Of a DNA stretch of 64,000 bases, positions 8,966 through 17,963 are shown piece by piece. This stretch comes from Pyramidobacter sp. YE332. Its GTDB lineage: Bacteria > Synergistota > Synergistia > Synergistales > Dethiosulfovibrionaceae. The translations under genes and the position numbers were made by a program. Below the pieces are notes generated by a model, which saw nothing but the letters and a program-made list of their open reading frames with translations, had not been told where the DNA came from and ran no database searches. The stretch covers positions 868,001-932,000 of the forward strand of contig NZ_CP133038.1 of assembly GCF_033060595.1 (NCBI RefSeq), given 5' to 3'. Numbering within the stretch: position 1 is the stretch's first letter; every line of letters begins with the position of its first letter.

Positions 8966-9616
8966 ATGAGGATTATTCTTGTCGGACCTCCCGGCGCAGG
9001 CAAAGGCACTCAGGCTGAGAAGATTGTCGCGAAGTACGGTGTCGCCCACATCTCCACGGGCGACATCCTTCGCGCCAACGTCACGGCTGGCACGGAGCTT
9101 GGCAGAAAAGCCAAGTCCTTCATGGACGCCGGCGCTCTTGTGCCTGACGACGTGATCGTCGGCATGATGCGCGGCCGACTCGCTGAAGACGACTGTCGGA
9201 AAGGGTTCATCCTCGACGGTTTCCCCCGCACCGTTCCTCAGGCCGAAGCGCTGACGGCGCTTCTGGCGGAGATGGGGATCGAGCTTGACGGTGTGATCCT
9301 TCTCGACGTGGACGACGAAACGGTCGTCGAACGTTTGTGCGGACGCCGCATGTGCAAGAAGTGCGGCCGGATCTTCCATGTCTCTTTCAAGCCTTCTGCG
9401 AAGGGAGACCGCTGCGATTCATGCGACGGCGAGCTCTACCAGAGGGACGACGACAGGGAAGAAGTGATCCGTCAGCGTCTGGCCGTGTATCATGATCAGA
9501 CGGCTCCTCTTGTCGATTATTACGGCAAGGCGGGGCTTCTGCTCAGAATCGACGCTGCCGAAGCCGGGGACCAGGTTTTAAGCCGTATCGAAGCCATGCT
9601 TGAGAGGCGTGCATGA
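8966..9616 (+). CDS. adk: Adenylate kinase, zinc-containing lid
   Basis: The protein has 216 residues and interconverts ATP + AMP with 2 ADP. The P-loop is GPPGAGKGTQ (residues 7-16), the AMP-binding TGDILR lies near 31-36, and FILDGFPRT spans 81-89. The LID domain has Cys130, Cys133, Cys150 and Cys153, a four-cysteine zinc site typical of Gram-positive-like and many anaerobe enzymes. The stop overlaps the map start by four bases (ATGA at 9613-9616). Confidence 0.97.
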   Translation: MRIILVGPPGAGKGTQAEKIVAKYGVAHISTGDILRANVTAGTELGRKAKSFMDAGALVPDDVIVGMMRGRLAEDDCRKGFILDGFPRTVPQAEALTALLAEMGIELDGVILLDVDDETVVERLCGRRMCKKCGRIFHVSFKPSAKGDRCDSCDGELYQRDDDREEVIRQRLAVYHDQTAPLVDYYGKAGLLLRIDAAEAGDQVLSRIEAMLERRA

Positions 9617-10383
9617 TCTCTCTCAAGTCCGTTGGCGATATTGAGAAGATGCGCCATGCCGGTGCGATTCTTGCCGATCTTCTGATGAACTTGAAGGGGA
9701 TCGTCAAACCCGGCATGACGACGGCCGATATTGATCGATATGCCGAAGACTTTATCAGGAAGAACGGCGCCGTTCCTTCCGAAAAGGGGTACGCGGTGCC
9801 GGGGATTTCTGAGCCTTATCCTGCTTCGGTCTGCACGTCGGTCAACGACGAAGTGGTCCATGGGATCCCCAGCGACAAACGGATCCTTGAGGACGGCGAC
9901 ATTGTCAGTGTCGATGTCATGGCCTCTTATCAAGGCCTCCACGCTGATGCGTGCTACACCTACGCGGTGGGCGACATTTCGCCGCAGAGGCAGGCGCTGC
10001 TTGACGTAACACGGGAAAGTCTGGATCGCGCGATCGCCAAGGTGAAAGCCGGAGCGACTCTCGGAGACATCGGAAACGCTGTGGAGTCTTTTGTGATTCC
10101 CAAAGGTTATGGCATAGTGCGGGAATATGCAGGACACGGAATTGGGCGTCATCCCCATGAGGCCCCGTCGGTCTTGAACTACGGTGAGCCCGGCACGGGA
10201 GTAACTCTTTTGAAGGGGATGACGATCGCCATCGAACCCATGATCATGTGCGGCGGCGAGACCCTGAAAGATGGAACGGACGGTTGGCTTGTTTCGACAG
10301 CCGACGGTTCTGATGCGGCCCATTTCGAAAAAACCGTCCTCGTCACGACGGACGGAGCAGAAATCCTGACTCCCTGGCACTAA
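9613..10383 (+). CDS. map: Methionine aminopeptidase, type I
   Basis: The 256-residue type I enzyme removes the N-terminal Met of new proteins. The five metal ligands are recognisable: Asp in VSVDVMAS, Asp in LHADACYT, His in GHGIGRHPHEAP, Glu in AIEPMIM and the C-terminal Glu in AHFEKTVLVT. There is no N-terminal zinc-finger extension. It is coupled to adk by the ATGA overlap and followed by infA. Confidence 0.97.
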   Translation: MISLKSVGDIEKMRHAGAILADLLMNLKGIVKPGMTTADIDRYAEDFIRKNGAVPSEKGYAVPGISEPYPASVCTSVNDEVVHGIPSDKRILEDGDIVSVDVMASYQGLHADACYTYAVGDISPQRQALLDVTRESLDRAIAKVKAGATLGDIGNAVESFVIPKGYGIVREYAGHGIGRHPHEAPSVLNYGEPGTGVTLLKGMTIAIEPMIMCGGETLKDGTDGWLVSTADGSDAAHFEKTVLVTTDGAEILTPWH

Positions 10384-10414
10384 CCGGGATCTTTGAGGAG
10401 GTTCGTAAGGTTCC

Positions 10415-10636
10415 ATGGCTAACAAGGACGATGTGATCGAGGTCCACGGCGAAGTTGAAGAGCCCTTGCCCAACGCCATGTTTCGCGTCAGGCTTGAGAC
10501 GGGCCAGGTGATTCTGGCTCATGTTTCGGGAAAAATGAGGATGCATTTCATCCGTATTCTTCCCGGCGACAAGGTGTTGTTGGAATTGTCGCCTTACGAC
10601 CTGACCAGAGGGCGGATCACTTACCGCTACAAGTAG
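10415..10636 (+). CDS. infA: Translation initiation factor IF-1
   Basis: The 73-residue OB-fold protein contains [20 protein letters not shown] and the C-terminal [16 protein letters not shown], which are almost invariant in IF-1. It blocks the ribosomal A site during initiation. GAGGAGG lies before the ATG. The order map-infA-rpmJ-rpsM matches many bacteria. Confidence 0.97.
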   Translation: MANKDDVIEVHGEVEEPLPNAMFRVRLETGQVILAHVSGKMRMHFIRILPGDKVLLELSPYDLTRGRITYRYK

Positions 10637-10701
10637 TCGATATGCTGCCTCTGCGGCTGTTTGCAGCCGGGAGCGGAATGTCCATGAGGAGTGTGCAAAC
10701 T

Positions 10702-10827
10702 ATGAAGGTTAGATCATCTGTTAAACCCATTTGTGAGTATTGCCGAGTGATCAAGCGCAATGGCGTCATCCGCGTCATCTGCAGCCGCGATCCTCGTCAT
10801 AAACAGCGTCAGGGAGCTAGGAGGTAA
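10702..10827 (+). CDS. rpmJ: Ribosomal protein L36
   Basis: The 41-residue L36 starts at ATG 10702 with [19 protein letters not shown]. The zinc ligands are Cys11, Cys14, Cys27 and a His at position 33 ([12 protein letters not shown]). The frame is open upstream to 10642, but that extension has no L36 similarity. The final ARR makes it three residues longer than the common 38. It ends six bases before rpsM. Confidence 0.95.
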   Translation: MKVRSSVKPICEYCRVIKRNGVIRVICSRDPRHKQRQGARR

Positions 10828-10832
10828 CCGGT

Positions 10833-11213
10833 ATGGCTCGAATTGCAGGAGTTGATCTTCCCCGCGACAAGCGTGTTGAGATCGGCCTCACCTACATCTA
10901 TGGCATCGGTCTGAGCACGGCTCGTGAGATTCTCAAGAAGACTGGCGTGAACCCGGATACGCGCGTCAAGGATCTCACCGAAGAAGAAGCCCAGCTGCTT
11001 CGTTCCGAAATCGTCAACAATCACAAGGTGGAGGGCGACCTTCGCCGTGAGGTGTCCATGAACATCAAGCGGTTGATGGACATCGGCTGTTATCGTGGTA
11101 TCCGTCACCGCCTGGGGTTGCCCTGTCGCGGCCAGCGCACCAAGACGAATGCCCGCACGTGGAAGAACCGCAAAGGACGTTCACGTCCCGTTGCCGGTAA
11201 GAAGACCGCATAA
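10833..11213 (+). CDS. rpsM: Ribosomal protein S13
   Basis: The 126-residue protein begins [20 protein letters not shown] and carries the helix-hairpin-helix region and the C-terminal [19 protein letters not shown] signature, followed by a basic tail that contacts tRNA. The GCTAGGAGG site overlaps the end of rpmJ. It opens the alpha-operon block. Confidence 0.97.
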   Translation: MARIAGVDLPRDKRVEIGLTYIYGIGLSTAREILKKTGVNPDTRVKDLTEEEAQLLRSEIVNNHKVEGDLRREVSMNIKRLMDIGCYRGIRHRLGLPCRGQRTKTNARTWKNRKGRSRPVAGKKTA

Positions 11214-11231
11214 CCAAGGGAGGTAACGTTC

Positions 11232-11615
11232 GTGGCCAATCGCACACAGCGTAAGAAGGAAAAGAAGAATATCAGCTACGGAGTCGCTCATATCTTCTCG
11301 ACGTTCAACAACACCATCGTGAGCATCACCGACAAGGGCGGCGCTCTGCTGGCGTGGGCGTCGGGCGGCAACGTCGGTTTCAAGGGCGCCCGCAAGTCCA
11401 CTCCCTTCGCCGCGCAGGTCGCTTCTCAGCAGGCCGCCAAAACGGCTCAGGATCACGGCCTTCGCGAGATCGACGTGGTCGTCAAGGGCCCCGGTCCAGG
11501 CCGTGAGTCTGCCATCCGCGCGCTTCAGGCCGTCGGCCTGCAGGTCAACTCCATCAGGGACGAGACCCCCATCCCTCACAACGGATGCCGTCCTCCCAAA
11601 AGACGCCGCGTCTAA
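11232..11615 (+). CDS. rpsK: Ribosomal protein S11
   Basis: The 127-residue S11 uses GTG 11232 after AAGGGAGG. It contains [18 protein letters not shown], the [20 protein letters not shown] helix and the terminal [18 protein letters not shown], all conserved in the platform protein of the 30S subunit. In many genomes rpsD (S4) follows; here it does not. Confidence 0.97.
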   Translation: MANRTQRKKEKKNISYGVAHIFSTFNNTIVSITDKGGALLAWASGGNVGFKGARKSTPFAAQVASQQAAKTAQDHGLREIDVVVKGPGPGRESAIRALQAVGLQVNSIRDETPIPHNGCRPPKRRRV

Positions 11616-11618
11616 TAC

Positions 11619-11648
11619 TTGTATTTTGTCGTTAAAGCTGCGTAGAAT
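11619..11648 (+). promoter_or_regulatory. Possible internal promoter before rpoA
   Basis: TTGTAT (11619-11624) and TAGAAT (11643-11648) are separated by 18 bases in the unusually long 91-base gap between rpsK and rpoA. This is where rpsD would normally lie. It could give rpoA-rplQ-ecf extra transcription. The -35 match is weak. Confidence 0.3.
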
Positions 11649-11707
11649 CCGTCGTAGCCTCAATCGGCTATGGAGTTATAGGAAGGGTGTGGGGATCTTT
11701 GGAGATT

Positions 11708-12715
11708 ATGCGGCCTGAGATTCAAGTTGAAGAGTGTTCCAGTACCGCCGCGCGGCTGGTTATTGGTCCGCTCGAACGCGGTTATGGTCAGACGATAGGT
11801 AACGCTCTCCGTCGTGTGCTGCTTTCTTCGATCAAAGGAGCGGCGATCAGTGCGGTTCGCGTTGAAGGCGCTCAGCACGAGTTTACGACGATCCCCGGCA
11901 TGAAGGAAGACGTTATCGAGCTGCTGCTGAATCTCAAGCACGTGCCTGTCCGCTCCCATAGCGCCGAATACCGTACACTGAAGCTGGATGTGGAAGGCGG
12001 AAAGAAGGTTACGGCAGCCGATTTTCAGGAGGACAGCGACATCGAGTTCATAGATCCCGACGCGTACATCTGCACGCTGGCGGAAGGGCATTCGCTTTCG
12101 CTCGAAGTTTACATCGAGCAGGGCGTCGGCTACGCCACGGTGGATCGTCCGCGCCTGAGCTATTTACCGGTAGACGCTCTCATGATCGACGCCATCTATT
12201 CCCCGATCCTTCGCGTCAAGTACGAAGTTCAGAACGAACGCGTCGGCCAAAAGACGGACTATGAAAAAATTGTGATGAACGTCACCACGAATGGCGTCGT
12301 CGCTCCCGATATCGCCGTCGCCGAAGCGGCGAAACTGCTTCGCGAGTATTTCGACATCGTCATTCAGGAGCTTCGCAAGCTTCATCCCGCCGAGCTCGGG
12401 CTGTTCGACGACGAAAGCGCGTCTCAGCCTTCCGGGAACAGTCAGGCCGGAGACGGCGCCGATAATCCGCCGGAGAATGCCCTGCTGAACAAACCGGTCA
12501 GGGAACTTGAACTTTCAATCAGAAGTGAAAACTGCCTGCTTCGCGGTGGCATTCATACCATTGGCGATCTTGTCAGCCGCAGTAAGGATGACTTGCTGAA
12601 GATCCGCAACCTGGGCAAGATCTCTCTTCGCGAGATCGAAGAGAAGATGACCAAGTACGGTATCGTCCTCAGTGACGACAAGGCAAGCGCAGAGAACTCA
12701 AGCAAGGAGGACTAA
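11708..12715 (+). CDS. rpoA: RNA polymerase alpha subunit
   Basis: The protein is about 335 residues from ATG 11708. The N-terminal domain has GYGQTIGNALRRVLLSS, the alpha dimerisation and assembly signature. After a flexible Ser/Asp/Pro linker (about residues 230-250) the C-terminal domain contains LRGGIHTIGDLVSRS and the LLKIRNLGKISLREIEEK helix pair that binds UP elements and activators. The start is uncertain. GTG 11687 and TTG 11699 are in frame, and AGGAAGGG at 11680-11687 is best spaced for the TTG. The reading would gain 7 or 3 residues. Confidence 0.95.
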   Translation: MRPEIQVEECSSTAARLVIGPLERGYGQTIGNALRRVLLSSIKGAAISAVRVEGAQHEFTTIPGMKEDVIELLLNLKHVPVRSHSAEYRTLKLDVEGGKKVTAADFQEDSDIEFIDPDAYICTLAEGHSLSLEVYIEQGVGYATVDRPRLSYLPVDALMIDAIYSPILRVKYEVQNERVGQKTDYEKIVMNVTTNGVVAPDIAVAEAAKLLREYFDIVIQELRKLHPAELGLFDDESASQPSGNSQAGDGADNPPENALLNKPVRELELSIRSENCLLRGGIHTIGDLVSRSKDDLLKIRNLGKISLREIEEKMTKYGIVLSDDKASAENSSKED

Positions 12716-12721
12716 GTCCCT

Positions 12722-13075
12722 ATGAGACATGGAGTTGCCCAGAGAAAGCTCGGCCGCAACGGCAGCCACAGACGCGCGATGCTGGCCAATATGGTCGCGA
12801 GCCTGATCCTTGAAGGCAGCATCGAGACCACGGTGACCCGCGCGAAGGAAGTTCGCCGCGTCGCCGAGCGTTTGATCACGCGCGCCAAGGGCGGCACGCT
12901 GCACGATCGCCGCATCGTCATTTCGCGCATGAACTACAAGGAAGCCGTCATCAAACTGTTTGACGACGTCGCTCCCCGTTTTGCGGATCGTCCCGGCGGA
13001 TACACCCGTATCGTCCGTACCCGTTTCCGCGTCGGCGACGCGTCGCCCATGGCGGTCATCTCGCTGGTTGACTAA
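12722..13075 (+). CDS. rplQ: Ribosomal protein L17
   Basis: The 117-residue L17 starts MRHGVAQRKLGRNGSHRRAM, the classic N-terminus, and contains IETTVTRAKEVRRVAERLI. It closes the ribosomal cluster. AGCAAGGAGG lies inside the end of rpoA, six bases before the start region. No terminator is seen between it and ecfA1, 12 bp on, so read-through into the transporter genes is likely. Confidence 0.97.
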   Translation: MRHGVAQRKLGRNGSHRRAMLANMVASLILEGSIETTVTRAKEVRRVAERLITRAKGGTLHDRRIVISRMNYKEAVIKLFDDVAPRFADRPGGYTRIVRTRFRVGDASPMAVISLVD

Positions 13076-13087
13076 AAACGCCGGAAA

Positions 13088-13930
13088 ATGGAACAACCCA
13101 ATATGATCTCCCTGAGGGGTGTTGGCTATTCTTACTCCGACACGGGGAGGCCCGCGCTTGAGAACGTCAGTTTCGAAGTGCGGCAGGGCGAGTGGATCGC
13201 CCTGGTCGGCAGCAATGGCTCTGGGAAGTCCACGCTGGCCAAACACCTTAACGCCCTGCTCGTTCCGATGCAGGGCGCTTGTTTTATCTTGGGACGGGAC
13301 TCCCGCGAGGAAGAAAATCTGTGGAAGATCCGCTCTTCCGTGTCGATGGTCTTTCAGAATCCCGAAAATCAGATCGTTTCCACGGTAGTGGAGGACGACG
13401 TTGCGTTCGGTCCGGAAAATCTCGGCCTGCCGGCGGCGGAGATCCGCCGCCGCGTGGACGAAGCCCTCAAAGTCTGCGGTCTTGCGGAGAAAGCCGACAA
13501 GGCGGTCTACACGCTGTCCGGCGGGCAAAAGCAGCGTTTGGCCATTGCCGGCGCTCTGGCCATGGGCACGCAGTGTCTGGTGCTCGACGAGCCGACGGCG
13601 ATGCTCGATCCCGAGGGGCGCCGGGAAGTGGGGACGCTGCTGCGCGAGCTGCATGGACGCGGCATCACGATCGTGCAGGTGACGCACCGCCTCGAAGAGG
13701 TGATTGGCGCCGATCGCGTGATCGTTCTCGATCAGGGGCGCTTCGCCTGGGAAGGCACGCCGGATCAGCTTTTCCGCCTGAAAGACATCGGCGCCCGCTG
13801 GGGACTGGAAGTGCCGCCCGTCGTGATTCTTCGGGAGCGGCTCGTCGCCGCCGGGCTGATAGCAAAAGATACTCCGCCGACGGCGGAGGGGATAGGAACG
13901 GCTTTATGTCTATCGTCGTCGAAAATTTAA
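13088..13930 (+). CDS. ecfA1: ECF transporter ATPase EcfA1
   Basis: The 280-residue ABC ATPase has Walker A GSNGSGKST (41-49), Q-loop MVFQNPENQIV, signature LSGGQKQRLAIAGAL and Walker B CLVLDEPTAMLD. The FQNPENQ sequence is typical of EcfA/CbiO ATPases. With EcfA2 and EcfT it energises interchangeable substrate-binding S components for vitamins or metals. No S component is encoded here, so it is a group II (shared) ECF module. Its end overlaps ecfA2 by 25 bases. Confidence 0.93.
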   Translation: MEQPNMISLRGVGYSYSDTGRPALENVSFEVRQGEWIALVGSNGSGKSTLAKHLNALLVPMQGACFILGRDSREEENLWKIRSSVSMVFQNPENQIVSTVVEDDVAFGPENLGLPAAEIRRRVDEALKVCGLAEKADKAVYTLSGGQKQRLAIAGALAMGTQCLVLDEPTAMLDPEGRREVGTLLRELHGRGITIVQVTHRLEEVIGADRVIVLDQGRFAWEGTPDQLFRLKDIGARWGLEVPPVVILRERLVAAGLIAKDTPPTAEGIGTALCLSSSKI

Positions 13931-14766
13931 GCCACATTTACCATGAAAACACTGCCCTCCAGACGGCAGCTCTGGAGGGCGTTTCGCTGTCGATCGAACG
14001 CGGTCACTGGACCTCGTTCATCGGCCATACGGGCAGCGGCAAGTCGACGCTGGCTCAGCACCTGAACGCGATCCTGCGCCCTACGTCGGGTTCGGTGACG
14101 GTGGACGGCGCGGCGATCCTGCCGGAGAAAAAACGGGAGAAGACCGATTTTCGCGAGATCCGCCGCAAGGTGGGGCTGATCTTCCAGTATCCCGAGCAGC
14201 AGCTTTTCGAGGAGACGGTGCGCGAGGAGCTGGCTTTTGCGCCGCGCAACTGGGGCGTGCCGGAGTCCCGGATCGGCGAGCTGACGGCGGGGGCGCTGCG
14301 CGCGGTGGAACTCGACGATTCTTATCTGGAGCGCAATCCTTTCGGCCTCTCCGGCGGCGAGAAGAGGCGCGTGGCGATCGCCTCGGTGCTGACCTGCGCG
14401 CCGGATTATCTGGTGCTCGACGAGCCGACGGCGGGACTGGACGAGCGCGGCCGGGCGGCGCTGCTGAAGCTGCTGGACCGTATCCACCGCGAGGGCACGG
14501 GGATCGTGCTGGTCACTCACGATCTGGAGATCGCCTTTTCGCGCAGCGACCGCATTCTCGTGCTCGACCACGGGCGCTGCGCCGGTCTGGGCACGGCGGA
14601 CGAGATCGCGGTGCAGCTGTACCGGCGGCCGGTTTCGGGGCTGGTGCTGCCTGAAGTGATGCTGACGGCGCTGAAGTTGCGCGAGCGCGGACTGCGCGCG
14701 CCGCTGACCTGCGATGCCGAAAGGCTGGCGCAGGCGCTGGTCCGCGAGAGGAGGCGGGGGCGTTGA
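13906..14766 (+). CDS. ecfA2: ECF transporter ATPase EcfA2
   Basis: The protein is 286 residues from ATG 13906, the first start with homology (MSIVVENLSHIY). The frame is open far upstream only because it shadows ecfA1. Motifs are Walker A GHTGSGKST, Q-loop LIFQYPEQQLFEETV, signature LSGGEKRRVAIASVL and Walker B YLVLDEPTAGLD. The FQYPEQQLFEE form is characteristic of EcfA2. GGGATAGGAA precedes the start. Its stop overlaps the TTG start of ecfT. Confidence 0.93.
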   Translation: MSIVVENLSHIYHENTALQTAALEGVSLSIERGHWTSFIGHTGSGKSTLAQHLNAILRPTSGSVTVDGAAILPEKKREKTDFREIRRKVGLIFQYPEQQLFEETVREELAFAPRNWGVPESRIGELTAGALRAVELDDSYLERNPFGLSGGEKRRVAIASVLTCAPDYLVLDEPTAGLDERGRAALLKLLDRIHREGTGIVLVTHDLEIAFSRSDRILVLDHGRCAGLGTADEIAVQLYRRPVSGLVLPEVMLTALKLRERGLRAPLTCDAERLAQALVRERRRGR

Positions 14767-15572
14767 AGTTTCTTGAGAACATGAGTTTCGGGCAGTACGT
14801 GCCCGCCCGTTCGTGGGTGCATCGCCTCGACCCGCGCGCCAAGGTGGGCGCGCTGGCGCTGCTGCTGACGGGGATATTCATGGCGGGGCGCCCCTACGAT
14901 TGGATCCTCTGGGCGGCGGTGCTGTGGCTCTGCGCGGCGCTGGCGCAGACGAACGTGGCGTTTTTGCTGCGTTCGATCCGCACGGTGCTGTTCCTGATCG
15001 TTTTCACGGCGCTGCTGAATCTGTTCTTCGCGTCGGGGGAGCCTCTGTGGCAGTGGGGGATCTTCCGCGTCAGCCGGGAAGGCGTCGAGCTGGCCTGGAC
15101 GATGGCGCTGCGGCTGACGCTGCTGGTGCTGTTCGCCAATCTGCTGACGCTGACGACCAGTCCGATGGCGCTGTCCGACGGGCTGGAGAGTCTCTTTTCG
15201 CCGTTCAAGCGCTTCGGTTTTCCGGCGCACGAACTGGCGATGATGATGACGATCGCGCTGCGCTTCATCCCCACGCTGCTGAGCGAGACGGACCGCATCC
15301 TCAAAGCGCAGCTGGCCCGCGGCGCGGACCTTGACCGCGGTTCGGTCGTCAGGCGCATGAAGGCGTTCATCCCCGTGCTGGTGCCGCTGTTCGTGATCGT
15401 CTTTCAGCGCGCCGACGATCTGGCGGTGGCGATGGAAGCCCGCTGTTACCGCGGCGGCGAGGGGCGGACGCGCATGAAGCCGTTTCGCTGGCGGGCGGCC
15501 GACACGGCGGCGCTGGTTTTCTGCGCGCTGCTGATCGCCGGCCAGAAGCTGCTGAACTGGGTGGTCGGCTGA
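14763..15572 (+). CDS. ecfT: ECF transporter transmembrane subunit EcfT
   Basis: The 269-residue membrane protein starts at TTG 14763, overlapping the ecfA2 stop as TTGA. The N-terminal SWVHRLDPRAKVGALALLL and the two coupling-helix motifs QLARGADL and EARCYRGG (the AxxRG signature pair) identify EcfT. Several hydrophobic helices precede the coupling domain. It anchors the two ATPases to a vitamin- or metal-specific S component encoded elsewhere. Confidence 0.93.
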   Translation: MKFLENMSFGQYVPARSWVHRLDPRAKVGALALLLTGIFMAGRPYDWILWAAVLWLCAALAQTNVAFLLRSIRTVLFLIVFTALLNLFFASGEPLWQWGIFRVSREGVELAWTMALRLTLLVLFANLLTLTTSPMALSDGLESLFSPFKRFGFPAHELAMMMTIALRFIPTLLSETDRILKAQLARGADLDRGSVVRRMKAFIPVLVPLFVIVFQRADDLAVAMEARCYRGGEGRTRMKPFRWRAADTAALVFCALLIAGQKLLNWVVG

Positions 15573-16315
15573 TGCCGCGCTATTCCTGCGTGATCAGCTA
15601 CGACGGCGGCAAGTTCTGCGGCTGGCAGACGCAGCCCAACGGCGCCACCGTTCAGGAGTCGCTGGAGCGGGTCCTGTCGCTGCTGAACGGTTCGCCGGTG
15701 AAGGCAACGGGCGCAGGGCGCACGGACGCCGGCGTGCACGCGCGCGGACAGACGGCTTCCTTCCTGATGGACCGAGCCTGGGAGCCGCGGCGGCTTCTGC
15801 TGGCGCTGAACGCGAATCTGCCCGAGGGCGCGGCGGTTGCGTCGGTACGGGAGCGCCCGCCGGAGTTCGACGCGCGGCGCGACGCGCTGTGGCGCGAATA
15901 CGCCTTTTTCGTGTGGCGCGGTTCATTCTGCTATCCAATGATGAAGCCCTACGTGTGGTGGAAAAAAAAGGACGACTGGGATCATGATCTGATCCGCCGC
16001 GGCTGCGCGCTGCTGGAGGGACGGCACGATTTCAGCGCGTTCTGCCGGGCCGGCGACCTGCCGGAAAACGCGGTGCGGCGCATGCACTTCGTGCGCTATA
16101 TTCGCCGCGGCCGGCTGTCGGTCTTCCGCATCCGCGGCGACGCTTTTTTGACCAACATGGTGCGGATCATGGTTGGCAATCTGGACGCCGTCGCTTCGGG
16201 ACGCCGGCCGCTCTCGTGGCTGGCCGCGCTGCTGGATGGCGCGAGCCGCAGCGACTCGGCGATGACGGTGCCGCCGGACGGGTTGTTTTTCTGGAAGGTT
16301 GGCTACAAGGACTAA
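15572..16315 (+). CDS. truA: tRNA pseudouridine(38-40) synthase TruA
   Basis: The 247-residue synthase isomerises uridines 38-40 in the anticodon arm. The catalytic Asp lies in the GAGRTDAGVHARGQ motif (about residues 47-60), and the second conserved region is FLTNMVRIMVGNL. The ATG shares its A with the ecfT stop (TGATG). The order ecfA1-ecfA2-ecfT-truA is common in Firmicutes and some other anaerobes. Confidence 0.95.
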   Translation: MPRYSCVISYDGGKFCGWQTQPNGATVQESLERVLSLLNGSPVKATGAGRTDAGVHARGQTASFLMDRAWEPRRLLLALNANLPEGAAVASVRERPPEFDARRDALWREYAFFVWRGSFCYPMMKPYVWWKKKDDWDHDLIRRGCALLEGRHDFSAFCRAGDLPENAVRRMHFVRYIRRGRLSVFRIRGDAFLTNMVRIMVGNLDAVASGRRPLSWLAALLDGASRSDSAMTVPPDGLFFWKVGYKD

Positions 16316-16407
16316 AATAGGGTACAATAGAACAGTTTTGGAGAATGTGTTCTGACTCCCGTACGATTCAAAAGCTGACCAACTTCAGAAGGGAGGCTCT
16401 TCCTAAA

Positions 16408-17451
16408 ATGTTTTCCCTGGGCAACGACATCGGCATCGATCTCGGCACCGCCACGGTGCTTATCTATATGAAAGGCAAGGGCATCGTGCTGCGCGAGCCT
16501 TCGTGCGTGGCGGTCGATCAGGATACGGGGCGTATCCTGGCCGTCGGCTACGAGGCGAAAAACATGGTGGGGCGCACGCCGGGCAACGTAGTGTCGGTAC
16601 GCCCGCTGCGCGACGGCGTGATCGCCGATTATTCGATGACGGAAGCGATGATGCGCTACTTCATGAGGAAGATCAACCGCGGCCTGCACCGCTATTTCCG
16701 CAGCCGCGTGATGATCTGCGTGCCGTCGGGCGCGACCGACGTGGAGCGCCGCGCCGTGCTCGAGGCGGCGGTGGAGGTGGGCGCCCGCGATGCCTATCTG
16801 ATCGAGGAACCGATGGCTGCGGCCATCGGCGCCGATCTGCACGTGGAGGAATCGCGCGGCAAGATGGTGGTCGACATCGGCGGCGGCACCACGGACATCG
16901 CCGTGATCTCGCTGGGCGGCTGCGTCATCTCCAAATCGCTGCGCATCGGCGGCGACAAGCTCGACGAGTGCATCATGCGCTACCTGCGCAAGCAGTACAA
17001 TCTGGCCATCGGCGAGCAGATGGCGGAGAACCTGAAGATCATGATCGGTTCCTGCCTGCCCGACGGCGAGGAGAACAACATGACGCTGAAAGGCCGCGAC
17101 CTGGTTCAGGGGCTGCCCCGCCAGATCGAGATCAACAGCCGCAGCGTGTGCTCGGCCATCATCGAGCGCATCCAGGCCATCGTCGACGGCGTCAAGAACG
17201 TGCTGGAGATGACGCCGCCCGAACTTTCCGCCGACATTATCGACCAGGGCATCGTGCTCACCGGCGGCGGCGCGTTGCTGCGCGGCCTGCCCGAGCTGAT
17301 CGGCCGCAGCACCGGCATCAAGTGCGTCGTGGCCGATCGCCCCGCCGAGTGCGTGGCGCTGGGCACCGGATTGGCGCTGGCCAACATCGGCAAGCTTTCG
17401 GAGAAGGGGCAGGGCAGTTTTCTGTTCTCGGCCCGCCGTCAGCGAAAATGA
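16408..17451 (+). CDS. mreB: Rod-shape-determining actin homologue MreB
   Basis: The 347-residue actin-fold protein contains GIDLGTATVLIY (phosphate 1), VRPLRDGVIADYSMTEAM, the MVVDIGGGTTDIAVISLGG phosphate-2 loop and IVLTGGGALLRGLP. ATG 16408 follows AGAAGGGAGG and gives the typical MreB N-terminus MFSLGNDIGID. The frame is open to 16345 but that extension is not MreB-like. It polymerises under the inner membrane to guide cell-wall synthesis. mreC and mreD are not adjacent, so this may be a stand-alone copy or an Mbl-type paralogue. Confidence 0.92.
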   Translation: MFSLGNDIGIDLGTATVLIYMKGKGIVLREPSCVAVDQDTGRILAVGYEAKNMVGRTPGNVVSVRPLRDGVIADYSMTEAMMRYFMRKINRGLHRYFRSRVMICVPSGATDVERRAVLEAAVEVGARDAYLIEEPMAAAIGADLHVEESRGKMVVDIGGGTTDIAVISLGGCVISKSLRIGGDKLDECIMRYLRKQYNLAIGEQMAENLKIMIGSCLPDGEENNMTLKGRDLVQGLPRQIEINSRSVCSAIIERIQAIVDGVKNVLEMTPPELSADIIDQGIVLTGGGALLRGLPELIGRSTGIKCVVADRPAECVALGTGLALANIGKLSEKGQGSFLFSARRQRK

Positions 17452-17963
17452 TCGAGACGACCTTGCCGGACGTTGAAGGGATCTCTTCAGGCCCCCGCAG
17501 AACCGCTCGGGAACTTCCCTGGTGGGCCTGCGGGGGCCTTCGTTTTGAATGTCTGGGGTGCGGCCGTTGCTGCCGAGGCGCTTCCGGCGGGATCTTCATG
17601 CGCCCCGTCGAGGAGCGGCGCATCGCCGCCGCGCTGAATCTGACGGCGGAACAGCTGCGTTCGCGCTTCGAGACGACGCGCTGGCGCTTTCCCAGCCTGA
17701 GAGAGACGGGCTGCGGCCGCTGCGTCATGAACGGCGACGACGGACGCTGCCGCGTTTACGCTTGCCGTCCCGTCGAGTGCCGCACCTGGCCGTTCTGGCC
17801 GGAGCTGCTCGAATCGCCGCAGACCTGGCAGGCGGCGGCTCACCGCTGCCCCGGCATGGATTCCGGGCCGCTATGGAGCCCGCGACGCATCGCCGCCGTG
17901 CTGGCGGCTCATGAAAATTACGCGGAGAAACTCTCCCGCGAATGGAGAAAGGAGGCTCGCTGA
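17448..17963 (+). CDS. YkgJ-like cysteine-cluster protein
   Basis: The 171-residue protein has cysteine clusters in FECLGCGRCCRGASGG (about residues 33-48), CGRCVMNGDDGRCRVYACR and VECRTWPFW. This is the pattern of the YkgJ/UPF0153 putative zinc- or iron-chelating family, whose function is unknown. The start overlaps the mreB stop (ATGA) and its own stop overlaps the next gene, so it is made in step with MreB and the DUF3084 protein. There is no signal peptide; it is probably cytoplasmic. Confidence 0.8.
   Translation: MIETTLPDVEGISSGPRRTARELPWWACGGLRFECLGCGRCCRGASGGIFMRPVEERRIAAALNLTAEQLRSRFETTRWRFPSLRETGCGRCVMNGDDGRCRVYACRPVECRTWPFWPELLESPQTWQAAAHRCPGMDSGPLWSPRRIAAVLAAHENYAEKLSREWRKEAR

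Noticed and set aside
13279-13905. Upstream extension of ecfA2
   Set aside because: It overlaps ecfA1 and has no similarity. Homology begins at ATG 13906.
16503-17447. Long Arg/Gly-rich upstream extension in frame with the YkgJ-like gene
   Set aside because: It is the shadow of mreB in another frame. The real gene starts at ATG 17448.
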